64,000 nt of DNA from NCBI RefSeq assembly GCF_014640195.1, contig NZ_BMGM01000005.1, forward strand, positions 62,001 through 126,000, read 5' to 3'. This document shows positions 1-8,122 of this stretch, piece after piece. Source of the stretch: Psychroflexus planctonicus. Lineage in GTDB: Bacteria > Bacteroidota > Bacteroidia > Flavobacteriales > Flavobacteriaceae. The position numbers and the translations under genes were made by a program. Under the pieces are notes generated by a model. The model had not been told where the DNA came from. It searched no databases and saw only the letters and a list, made by a program, of their open reading frames with translations. The first letter of the stretch is position 1. Each line of letters opens with the position of its first letter.

Positions 1-134
1 GATATAAAATTAATTATAGAGAACAAGTTGATTATTTTGAAAAAGCCTTCAAAAGCTCTGGTTCTGGAAAAATACATACCCGAAGCGATCAAAATTATGT
101 TACGCAGTTACTCAATTATTTTAAAGCTCGCTAA
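1..134 (+). CDS. C-terminal end of a DUF58 protein (partial, 5' end outside window)
   Basis: The open frame runs in from the left edge and stops with TAA at 132-134, giving about 43 residues. They contain YFEKAFKSSGSG followed by a short basic tail ending YFKAR, which matches how DUF58 (vWA-like) proteins end. Four bases downstream begins the next gene of what is clearly a Bat operon; in Bacteroidota that operon usually reads moxR-type ATPase, DUF58 protein, BatD-like protein, batA, batB, batC, batD, batE. The DUF58 call therefore rests on both the tail sequence and position. The fold itself lies outside the window and cannot be inspected. Confidence 0.75.
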   Translation, partial: YKINYREQVDYFEKAFKSSGSGKIHTRSDQNYVTQLLNYFKAR

Positions 135-137
135 AAA

Positions 138-1775
138 ATGAAGCAAAATCAATACACATATCTGTTTTCATTTTGGAAAGCTGTTTTGCTCTTATTTGTG
201 GGCATTACTTTTCATCAGCACTCTTTTGCACAGAGCGCTAAGGCCAAAGTTGATCGAGATAGTATTTTAATTGGTGAACAAATAAAATATAGCATTGAAG
301 TTGACACAGAAGCCGATGATGTGGTTACTTTTCCGGAAGGGCAAACTTTTGTTCCATTAGAAGCAGTAGAAGCTTTTCCAGTAGATACGCTTCAAATTGA
401 ACCCCGATTAAAATTGATTCGAGAATATGCCTTAACTCAATTTGATTCTGGACATTATACTATACCGCAACAATTCATTCAATTAAAAAATGGAGAAGCT
501 TTAACCGATTCTATTGATGTTATTGTTCAAGATGTAGTGGTAGATACAACCAAGCAAGAACTGTATCCTATAAAAGATTACATTGAAGTTGAGCGCCCGT
601 TCAGCATTCCAAGTTGGGTATGGAAAGGCTTACTATTGTTGCTGGTTTTGGTTGTCTTAGCCTATTTGATTTATCGACTTTGGCAACATAAAAAAGAACA
701 AAAAGAACGCATTCCACCATATGAACAAGCGCTAAAAGCTTTAGAAGAATTAGATCGTTCTAGCTATATTGAAGAACGCAACCTAAGAGAATACTATTCT
801 ATGCTTACTTTTATTAGTCGAAGATATCTAGAAGATAAAGTAGAAGTGAGAGCAATGGAATACACTACTAATGAACTAGTTAACGACTTGCAACTCCGAA
901 AAGATGCTGAAAAAATAAAGCTGCAGCAAAAAACCATAGATGACTTTAAAGCCATTTTAGAACGAGCGGATTTGGCAAAATTTGCGCGTTCACAACCCGA
1001 CGTTATCACCGCTAAAGAAGATCGAAAATTTATTGGGGAATTTACAGATGAAGTGAACATCGCCATTCCAGAACCAACGGAAGAAGAGCTTCAAAAAAAC
1101 AAAGAATACCTAGAAAAAATAGCCTTAAAAAAGCGAAGAATAAAATGGATTACAGCAGCTCTCATTGTGGTTTTAGCTATTGCAGCAGCAGTTAGTTATT
1201 TAATTGTTTCAAAAGGATACGATTATGTTAAAGACAACGTCTTTGGTAATCCAAGTAAAGAACTATTACAAAGTGAATGGTACACCAGCAGTTATGGCTA
1301 TCCATCCGTAAGCATTACCACACCAGAAATATTAATTCGTGGAGATGTTGAAATGGCACAAGAAGCCGAGCAAATGTTAGTGGGGAATGAAACCTTTAAA
1401 TTTGGCGGCATTTTTGGAAACTTCTATATGGTTTTAAGTACTTTGGAATTTCAGGAAGAAATGGAATTTGATTTAGAAACTGCCGTAGATGGTATCTACG
1501 AAAATCTAGAAGAAAAAGGAGCTTACAATATTTTAACTAAAGAAGACAAATATCAAACCCTAGATGGCGTTGAAGGCGTAAGAGTTTCTGGAAGTTTTGC
1601 TATTGAAAATCCATTTACTGGAAACGACATTAAAAAAGAATACCAAATTCTCAATTTTGGAGAAATGGGCGGTTACCAGCAAATAACCATGATTTATGAT
1701 GCAGAAGACCAATATGCAGACGAAATTGTCCAGCGTATCTTGAATTCAATTGAACTAAAAAACAACAGCAACTAA
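138..1775 (+). CDS. Bat operon membrane protein, BatD-like N-terminus, two TM segments
   Basis: 545 residues. A signal peptide ends near AQ at residue 32. An extracytoplasmic beta-rich domain (about 33-155) resembles the oxygen-tolerance BatD N-terminus. A TM helix follows at about 160-180, then a cytoplasmic helical stretch (190-330) rich in Lys/Glu, a second TM at about 336-357 and a C-terminal domain of about 180 residues that may have a PsbP/Mog1-like fold (a guess from pattern only). It starts 3 nt after the DUF58 stop, and its TAA shares one base with the ATG of batA (TAATG), so translation is probably coupled. The family role is assembly or protection at the inner membrane together with the MoxR/vWA proteins; the molecular activity is unknown. 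Confidence 0.7.
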   Translation: MKQNQYTYLFSFWKAVLLLFVGITFHQHSFAQSAKAKVDRDSILIGEQIKYSIEVDTEADDVVTFPEGQTFVPLEAVEAFPVDTLQIEPRLKLIREYALTQFDSGHYTIPQQFIQLKNGEALTDSIDVIVQDVVVDTTKQELYPIKDYIEVERPFSIPSWVWKGLLLLLVLVVLAYLIYRLWQHKKEQKERIPPYEQALKALEELDRSSYIEERNLREYYSMLTFISRRYLEDKVEVRAMEYTTNELVNDLQLRKDAEKIKLQQKTIDDFKAILERADLAKFARSQPDVITAKEDRKFIGEFTDEVNIAIPEPTEEELQKNKEYLEKIALKKRRIKWITAALIVVLAIAAAVSYLIVSKGYDYVKDNVFGNPSKELLQSEWYTSSYGYPSVSITTPEILIRGDVEMAQEAEQMLVGNETFKFGGIFGNFYMVLSTLEFQEEMEFDLETAVDGIYENLEEKGAYNILTKEDKYQTLDGVEGVRVSGSFAIENPFTGNDIKKEYQILNFGEMGGYQQITMIYDAEDQYADEIVQRILNSIELKNNSN

Positions 1776-2779
1776 TGTGGCAAGATGTCTTTTTTGAAAA
1801 TCCAGAATGGTTTTGGCTACTTTTATTGTTGCCTTTACTTGGTGCTTGGCATTTTATAAAACGTAATAAAGAAAACCCAGTAGTACATATTTCCAGCATC
1901 AATGGATTTGCTAATAGTAAAAGTATTTTACCAAAACTACGCCCTGTTTTATACGTACTAAGATTACTAGCTTTAGGATTATTTATTGTGGCCATGGCTA
2001 GACCTAGAACAGTAGACGTAACTTCACAAATAAAAGGTACAGAAGGAATAGACATCGTTATTGCTGCTGATATTTCAACCAGTATGTTGGCTCAAGATTT
2101 TAAGCCCAATCGGTTAGAAGCTTTAAAAGAAGTAGCAGCTGAATTTGTAGACCGAAGAAAAACAGACCGAATAGGTGTAGTTATTTACGCAGGTGAAAGC
2201 TACACCAAAACCCCACTAACTAGCGATAAAGCCTTAGTGAAAAATGCCATAAAAGACATCGATTTTACCGATGCAATAGACGGTGGAACTGCCATTGGAA
2301 TGGGAATTGCCACATCAGTAAACCGGTTAAAAGAAAGCAATGCAGAAAGTAAAGTAATTATTTTACTTACGGACGGAGTAAATAATTCTGGCTTTATAGA
2401 TCCAGAAATTGCAACCGAATTAGCCATGGAGTACGATATAAAAATTTATTCTATCGGAATTGGTACGCAAGGAAGAGCTATGTCTCCCGTACGCGTTTTA
2501 TCTAACGGACAGTTTGAATATCGTCCTGTTGAAGTAGAAATTGACGAAGAATTACTTACTCGAATTTCTAATGAAACTGGCGGGAAATATTATCGTGCCA
2601 CCAACCAAGATAAACTAGCTGAAATTTATGAAGAAATTGATGCTTTAGAAAAAACAGAAATTGAAGAAGAAAAATTCTACGACTATGAAGAAAAGTTCAA
2701 ACCCATTGTTATTCTGGGCTTAGGTTTATTGCTATTCGAATTTATTTTAAGAAACACTTTATTTAGAAGCTTTGTATAA
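1775..2779 (+). CDS. batA: BatA, membrane-anchored vWA domain protein
   Basis: 334 residues. Two hydrophobic helices near the N-terminus (about 12-25 and 57-75) are followed by a von Willebrand A domain with the MIDAS motif DISTS at residues 99-103 and a later conserved LTDG. A C-terminal TM helix (about 310-328) closes it. This is the standard BatA architecture (N-terminal TM pair, periplasmic metal-binding vWA, C-terminal TM). The start ATG overlaps the previous stop, and the stop overlaps the ATG of batB (TAATG). BatA and BatB are paralogues thought to form a complex with the TPR proteins BatC and BatE; the operon was first linked to aerotolerance in Bacteroides fragilis. Confidence 0.9.
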   Translation: MWQDVFFENPEWFWLLLLLPLLGAWHFIKRNKENPVVHISSINGFANSKSILPKLRPVLYVLRLLALGLFIVAMARPRTVDVTSQIKGTEGIDIVIAADISTSMLAQDFKPNRLEALKEVAAEFVDRRKTDRIGVVIYAGESYTKTPLTSDKALVKNAIKDIDFTDAIDGGTAIGMGIATSVNRLKESNAESKVIILLTDGVNNSGFIDPEIATELAMEYDIKIYSIGIGTQGRAMSPVRVLSNGQFEYRPVEVEIDEELLTRISNETGGKYYRATNQDKLAEIYEEIDALEKTEIEEEKFYDYEEKFKPIVILGLGLLLFEFILRNTLFRSFV

Positions 2780-3810
2780 TGCTAATACTAGAAGATAAAA
2801 TATATTTTTGGTTTTTACTCGCCATACCGCTGTTAGTGTTAATAGCCCTAAGTGTTGGTTTGTGGAGAAAAAAAATGCAAAATAAATTTGCAGATGCACA
2901 TTTGTTCAGTGCTTTGGCTCCTGACCTTTCCAAAATTAAACCGCTTCTAAAGCTTATTGTTTTGTGCTTAGCAATAGCCTGTTTTAGCATTGCTTTAGTA
3001 AACCCTAAATTAGGTTCAAAAATGGAAACCGTTAAGCGTGAAGGTGTAGATATTGTTTTTGCACTAGACGTTTCAAAAAGTATGCTTGCAGAAGATATTG
3101 CACCCAACCGAATAGAAAAATCAAAACAGATTATTAGTCAAATTATAAACAATCTATCAGGAGATCGAATAGGAATTATTGGATATGCAGGTAGCGCTTT
3201 CCCACAAATTCCCATTACAACAGATTATGCATCGGCTAAAACCTTTTTAAGAGCCATGAATAGCGATATGGTTTCTAGTCAAGGAACTGCTACAGGAGAT
3301 GCAATTGAACTTGCTAAAGGATATTATAATGACGCTAATGTAATTAGCCGAGTTTTGGTTATTATTGGAGATGGAGAAGACCACGGAGGCGAATTTCAAG
3401 CGGCAGCTCAAGCCGCTGCAGAAGAAGGAATAAAAATTGTAACCATTGGTGTAGGAACTGAAAAAGGTGGCCCAATTCCTATTAAAAATAATAGAGGGCA
3501 AACCTATAAGAAAGATCAAAATGGGGAAACAGTAATTACCCGGTCAAGTCCAGAAACCATGCAAACTATTGCAGATATTGGAAATGGAAAATACATAGAC
3601 GGAAGTAGCACATCTGCAACAGTTGAAGAACTAGAAGTCTTTTTACAAAATTTAGAAAAAACAGAATACGAATCGATGCAATATGCCAATTACCAGCATC
3701 AATTTCAATGGTTTCTTGGCTTCGGAATTCTTTTTTTAATAATAGAAAGCATATTACTGAACAGAAAAACAAAATGGTTAACTAAATTGAATTTATTCAA
3801 TGAAAATTAA
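2779..3810 (+). CDS. batB: BatB, membrane-anchored vWA domain protein
   Basis: 343 residues with the same plan as BatA: N-terminal hydrophobic segments at about 8-28 and 56-75, a vWA domain with MIDAS motif DVSKS at 97-101 and GDGEDHGG further on, then a C-terminal TM helix at about 307-325. The ATG overlaps the batA stop by one base, and the last 11 nt overlap the start of batC. It is the second vWA paralogue of the Bat system and probably acts on the periplasmic face with BatA. No key residue of the metal site is missing. Confidence 0.9.
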   Translation: MLILEDKIYFWFLLAIPLLVLIALSVGLWRKKMQNKFADAHLFSALAPDLSKIKPLLKLIVLCLAIACFSIALVNPKLGSKMETVKREGVDIVFALDVSKSMLAEDIAPNRIEKSKQIISQIINNLSGDRIGIIGYAGSAFPQIPITTDYASAKTFLRAMNSDMVSSQGTATGDAIELAKGYYNDANVISRVLVIIGDGEDHGGEFQAAAQAAAEEGIKIVTIGVGTEKGGPIPIKNNRGQTYKKDQNGETVITRSSPETMQTIADIGNGKYIDGSSTSATVEELEVFLQNLEKTEYESMQYANYQHQFQWFLGFGILFLIIESILLNRKTKWLTKLNLFNEN

Positions 3811-4696
3811 TATTACATATTGTACTAAAATTATGCTAATCACTTTTATTTTATTAGTGTTTAGTGGTTTTTCGTATACCTTGTTGGCACAAAGCAATAA
3901 TATAGATAAGCAAGCCAAAAAGTATATGGCAGAAGCGAGTGCTTACATTGAAAATGACGATTTTGCTGAAGCAGAAGCAGCGCTTAGAAAAGCCATTTCT
4001 GTGAGTCCAGAAAACAAAGAAGCAGCTTACAATTTTGGTAATTTGTACATTACTAACGAAAAAAACAGAACTGCTTTTCAACGTTTAGCTGAAGCGGTTA
4101 CCGAAAACGAAGACAAAGACATTAGGCATAAAAGTTTTCACAACCAAGGAAACATTTTTATGAGCGAAGAACGTTATGCCGAAGCTGTAGATGCTTATAA
4201 AAATGCCTTGCGAAACAATCCTAACGACGATGAAACGCGTTACAACCTTGCTTTAGCCAAACAAAAAATGGAAGATGAAGGTGGTGATGGTGGTGACGAT
4301 GAAGACCAAGACAACCAACAAGAACAGGAGCAGGAAAACGAAGGAGAAGGCGAAAATGAAGAAGAAAGCCAAGGTCAAGATGAAGAAAGCGAAGAAAAAG
4401 ATGACCAAGAAGGCGACAATAAAGACGAAAAAAATGAAGGTGAAGGCGACAAAGACAAACAAGAAGGAGAAAATGAAGAGCAAGAAAAAGAACAGCCTTC
4501 TGATGGTAAAAGTCCTCAAGATGAAAAAGAAGGAGATCAACAACAACCGCCACCTGAGCAAATGCAAGGCAAACTTTCTCCAGAACAGCTAAAAAACTTG
4601 TTAGAAGCTATCGAAAATCAAGAAAAAGACATTCAAGATAAATTGAATGCCAAAGAACTAAAAGGTAAAAAGGTGAAAACCGAAAAAGATTGGTAG
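3800..4696 (+). CDS. batC: BatC, secreted/anchored TPR protein with long acidic tail
   Basis: 298 residues. A hydrophobic signal segment (about 12-31) is followed by two to three TPR units (about 35-157), the second clear one around NQGNIFMSEERYAEAV. Residues about 158-255 are a low-complexity region almost wholly Glu, Asp, Gln, Lys, Asn and Gly. The C-terminus is a short helical, basic segment. Start choice: ATG at 3800 lies inside batB (11-nt overlap); an alternative ATG 11 codons in (3833) would give a more classical signal peptide start. TPR protein BatC is a standard member of the operon. The acidic stretch creates long antisense open frames that are not genes. Confidence 0.85.
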   Translation: MKINITYCTKIMLITFILLVFSGFSYTLLAQSNNIDKQAKKYMAEASAYIENDDFAEAEAALRKAISVSPENKEAAYNFGNLYITNEKNRTAFQRLAEAVTENEDKDIRHKSFHNQGNIFMSEERYAEAVDAYKNALRNNPNDDETRYNLALAKQKMEDEGGDGGDDEDQDNQQEQEQENEGEGENEEESQGQDEESEEKDDQEGDNKDEKNEGEGDKDKQEGENEEQEKEQPSDGKSPQDEKEGDQQQPPPEQMQGKLSPEQLKNLLEAIENQEKDIQDKLNAKELKGKKVKTEKDW

Positions 4697-6475
4697 ATGA
4701 AGTGGATTACATACATATTCTTTTGCTTAGCAGCTTTCAACTTACAAGCCCAAGTAAGTTTTACCACCGAAGTGAGTCGTGAAAAATTAGGTATCAATGA
4801 ACGTTTAAAAGTAGACTTCATTATAGATAAAGATGCAGATAATTTTAAAGCACCTGATTTCAATGGTTTTAGGCGTTTAGCTGGACCAAATCAATCTATG
4901 GAACAACGTTATGAATACGGGAAAGCTTCATTTAAAAAAACCTATACCTATTACCTACAACCCGAAAAAAGGGGTAAACTAGAAATTGGTCAAGCTGAAG
5001 TAGAATACAAAGGAAAAGTTTATAAATCTCCACCAAAAACAGTAGAAGTTACTGCAGCAGTAGACAACCCAAATTCACCTACAAGTGTTGCTAGAAGCGA
5101 AGTCGCAGATGCCATACACTTAGTAGCTGAAGTTTCAAAATCAAAGCCTTATTTAAATGAAGGCGTTTATATTGTTTACAAATTGTATGTTGATAGAAAT
5201 ATAAATATCAGAAATTATAGACCTATTGATGAACCTTCATTTAAGGATTTTTGGAGTCAAAATATAGACATTGATCGTTTGGAATTTAAAGAAGGTGAAT
5301 ATGGAGGAATGCCGTACCGCTATGTAGAATTACGAAAAACCATTTTATACCCACAAAAAACAGGAAAACTTGAAGTAGAACCTTTAACTATTGGTGTTTC
5401 AGTTGAAGTTCCTACCAATAGAAGAGATATTTTTGGAAGAAGACAATACGAATTAGTAGAAAAAACATTTTCTGCTAAAACACGCGTATTTGATGTAAAA
5501 CCCTTACCACAAGAAGGTAAACCGCTAGATTTTACGGGTGCAGTAGGCCAATTTGACATTCAATTAAACCAAAGCAAAAATCAATTGGATGCCAATGAAA
5601 GCTTAAGCGCAACACTCAAGATTTCAGGGAATGGAAATTTAAAATTGTTTAATCCACCAAAATTAAAAGCGCCAAATTCAATTGAAATGTACGAGCCAGA
5701 ACGCTTAGACAGAGTTAGAACCAACGCCAATGGAATGAATGGTTACATTAGCGAGAAATATACTTTGGTTCCACAATTTGAAGGAAATTATACTTTTGGT
5801 GGAGTAGATTTCTCTTATTTCGATCCACGTGACGAAGAGTACAAAACACTTACAGCTAACAATATCAGTATAAAAGTAAATCCTGACCCAACAGCTCCTA
5901 CGCAAACAGCAGCTAATAATACTTCACAAACAGATTCAGCTAAAACAAGTAAACAGCAAATCTTAACACCTGAAAGTCAATTTAAGTACATCGAATTATC
6001 TACTAAACTTAAACCAAAAGGAACAAGGCTATTTTTCAATTCTAATTTATTTTGGACGTATTTGTTACTTCCATATTTGTGTATTCCGTTGCTATTTTTC
6101 ATCAAAAAGAAAACAAACAACAGCAATAATTCTACAAATGGTAAAGCCCAACAAAAAGCTAACAAACTAGCTAAGAAATTTCTTTCTGAAGCCAAACGAA
6201 ACCTAAGTGACCAAGATAAATTTTATGAAGCCTTAGAGCGTGCTTTACACAATTTCCTTAAAGCAAAGTTGAAGATAACTACTTCAGAAATGAGTAAAGA
6301 GAAAATAATTGAAACGCTTCAACAAAGAAATGTTGGAGAAGAACAAATTCAGCAATTTATCAATCTGCTTCAAGGCTGTGAACAAGCTAGGTATGCGCCT
6401 TCATCTACAGCTGCAAAAAAAGAAGATTATCAAAAAGCAGCACAAACAATTAGTGAAATGGATAAAGCTTTATAA
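4697..6475 (+). CDS. batD: BatD, oxygen tolerance protein
   Basis: 592 residues. A signal peptide ends at LQAQ (about residue 19). A long extracytoplasmic region of repeated beta-sandwich-like segments (about 20-400) follows, typical of the BatD family. A single TM helix lies at about 449-468 (FWTYLLLPYL region), then a cytoplasmic helical tail with many Lys/Gln. ATG directly abuts the batC TAG with no intergenic base. BatD is thought to be a large periplasmic partner of the BatA/B vWA proteins. Nothing looks broken. Confidence 0.88.
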   Translation: MKWITYIFFCLAAFNLQAQVSFTTEVSREKLGINERLKVDFIIDKDADNFKAPDFNGFRRLAGPNQSMEQRYEYGKASFKKTYTYYLQPEKRGKLEIGQAEVEYKGKVYKSPPKTVEVTAAVDNPNSPTSVARSEVADAIHLVAEVSKSKPYLNEGVYIVYKLYVDRNINIRNYRPIDEPSFKDFWSQNIDIDRLEFKEGEYGGMPYRYVELRKTILYPQKTGKLEVEPLTIGVSVEVPTNRRDIFGRRQYELVEKTFSAKTRVFDVKPLPQEGKPLDFTGAVGQFDIQLNQSKNQLDANESLSATLKISGNGNLKLFNPPKLKAPNSIEMYEPERLDRVRTNANGMNGYISEKYTLVPQFEGNYTFGGVDFSYFDPRDEEYKTLTANNISIKVNPDPTAPTQTAANNTSQTDSAKTSKQQILTPESQFKYIELSTKLKPKGTRLFFNSNLFWTYLLLPYLCIPLLFFIKKKTNNSNNSTNGKAQQKANKLAKKFLSEAKRNLSDQDKFYEALERALHNFLKAKLKITTSEMSKEKIIETLQQRNVGEEQIQQFINLLQGCEQARYAPSSTAAKKEDYQKAAQTISEMDKAL

Positions 6476-6477
6476 TT

Positions 6478-7239
6478 ATGAAAAAGACAATTTTATTAAT
6501 ATTCTTTTTTGCTGTTCAAGCTTTAGTTGCTCAAACTCCAGAAGCACAATTTACCCAAGCTAACGAAGCTTATGCAGATGCCAACTACAAAGAAGCTACT
6601 CGGGTTTACAATAAATTGCTTCAACAGGATTGGCAATCTTCAGAACTGCACTTTAACCTAGCAAACACATATTATAAAACCGGAAATATTGCATCGAGTA
6701 TATATCATTACGAAATGGCATTGTTGCTTTCTCCAGGAAACAAAACTTACCTCAACAATTTAAAATTCGCCGAACAAAAAAGAGTAGATGAAATTGAACC
6801 CATACAAAAATCTAAATTTGATTTGCAGGTTGAAAACATCATCAATTGGTTTGATTTGGAGCAGTGGAGCAAAATAGCAATTGGATTTGCCATACTAAGT
6901 TTGCTTTGTTTTGGTGGGTTTTTATTTCTAAAAAAAGCTTTTTTCAAAAGAATGTTTTTTACACTCTTTATTTTATTTACCTTAGTTTGTGTGTTATGCT
7001 ATTTCTTAGCAGACAAACAAGCCTTTTTAAATAAAGAAAATACGTTTGGGATTATTTTTGCTGAAGAGTCAAGTGTATACAGCGAACCCAACTCTAAAGC
7101 TAGTCAACTTTTTATGTTGCATGAAGGCACTAAAGTAAAAGTAGAAGACGAATTTAGGAGCTATACCAAAATAAGACTCGGCAACGATGTTACTGGTTGG
7201 ATTGAATCTTCCCAGGTTAAAAAGCTTCAATTAGAATAA
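6478..7239 (+). CDS. batE: BatE, TPR and SH3-like domain protein
   Basis: 253 residues. Signal peptide (cleavage near VAQ, residue 19), two TPR units (about 22-95), two adjacent TM helices (about 127-170), then a bacterial SH3-like domain (about 185-250) ending with the typical GWIESSQVKKL. It starts 2 nt after the batD stop and is the last gene of the operon. The SH3-like domain suggests binding to peptidoglycan or a partner protein on the periplasmic side; the family role is otherwise undefined. Confidence 0.85.
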   Translation: MKKTILLIFFFAVQALVAQTPEAQFTQANEAYADANYKEATRVYNKLLQQDWQSSELHFNLANTYYKTGNIASSIYHYEMALLLSPGNKTYLNNLKFAEQKRVDEIEPIQKSKFDLQVENIINWFDLEQWSKIAIGFAILSLLCFGGFLFLKKAFFKRMFFTLFILFTLVCVLCYFLADKQAFLNKENTFGIIFAEESSVYSEPNSKASQLFMLHEGTKVKVEDEFRSYTKIRLGNDVTGWIESSQVKKLQLE

Positions 7240-7316
7240 GAACTTAAGCCCTATCGCTCTTTATTTTGATTTTGAAATGCTATATTTACAGTTCAACAAA
7301 ACCAAAATAATAGTAA

Positions 7317-7943
7317 ATGATTTCAAAAATAATAAACAAAAAAGAGCAAGAAAATTTAACTCCAGAAGCTGTTTTGCAAGACTTACTGGAAGGAAATAAG
7401 CGTTTTGTTGATAATGCACAACTCAAGAGAGACTTATCAGCTCAAAAAAAAGATGCTACTTCTGGACAATATCCAAAAGCCATTGTACTGTCTTGTGTAG
7501 ATAGTCGAGTTCCATTAGAAACCGTTACAGATCAAGGAATTGGAGATATTTTTGTGGCACGCGTTGCGGGAAATATTGAAAATGAAGATATTTTAGGAAG
7601 CATGGAATATGCTTGTAAAGTAGCAGGAAGTAAATTAATAGTTGTTTTAGGTCACGAAAAATGTGGAGCGGTTAGCGCAGCTTGCGATGACGTTAAACTA
7701 GGCAACATTACTACATTATTAGAAAAAATAAAACCAGCCATTCATGCTACCCAAGATATTGAAGGCGAACGCAATTCTAGCAATGCTGATTTTGTTGAAC
7801 GTGTTGTAGAGAAAAACGTCCAGCTAACAGTAGAACGCATCAGGGAGAAAAGCACAATTTTAAAAGACATGGAAGATACAGGAGAAATTAAAATTGTTGG
7901 TGGCGTATACTCCTTAAACTCTGGTACAATCAACTTAATTTAA
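7317..7943 (+). CDS. Beta-class carbonic anhydrase
   Basis: 208 residues. It catalyses reversible hydration of CO2 to bicarbonate. All zinc-site residues of the beta class are visible: Cys60 with the Asp62-Arg64 dyad in SCVDSR, then His113 and Cys116 in GHEKCGA. Length is normal for the plant-type/bacterial beta family. There is no signal peptide, so it is cytoplasmic. It lies 77 nt after batE; the gap contains a possible -7 element (TATATTT near 7281) but no well-spaced -33 box, so it may be read from its own promoter or partly from the Bat operon. Confidence 0.93.
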   Translation: MISKIINKKEQENLTPEAVLQDLLEGNKRFVDNAQLKRDLSAQKKDATSGQYPKAIVLSCVDSRVPLETVTDQGIGDIFVARVAGNIENEDILGSMEYACKVAGSKLIVVLGHEKCGAVSAACDDVKLGNITTLLEKIKPAIHATQDIEGERNSSNADFVERVVEKNVQLTVERIREKSTILKDMEDTGEIKIVGGVYSLNSGTINLI

Positions 7944-8095
7944 GTTCAGGTTAATTTATAACATTTAAATGAGCTCTGAATCATAGTCTTCAAAAAAGTG
8001 TAGCAATTTCAAGAAAGTACTCATAATAATAAGTTTTCAGGCTTTTGTATGGTATTTGTACAGTTTAATTATTTAAGATAAATAAGAAATTAATA

Positions 8096-8103
8096 TATGT
8101 TTG
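8096..8103 (+). promoter_or_regulatory. Bacteroidota -7 element for the repeat protein gene
   Basis: TATGTTTG matches TAnnTTTG and lies 19 nt before the ATG at 8123. No TTTG is present at the usual -33 distance, only TTTA. The implied leader is very short. The rest of 7944-8122 shows no gene or hairpin. Confidence 0.4.
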
Positions 8104-8122
8104 TATGCATATATAATTTATT

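Noticed and set aside
4221-4592. Several overlapping frames on both strands in batC
   Set aside because: Products of the low-complexity GAA/GAC-rich acidic tract.
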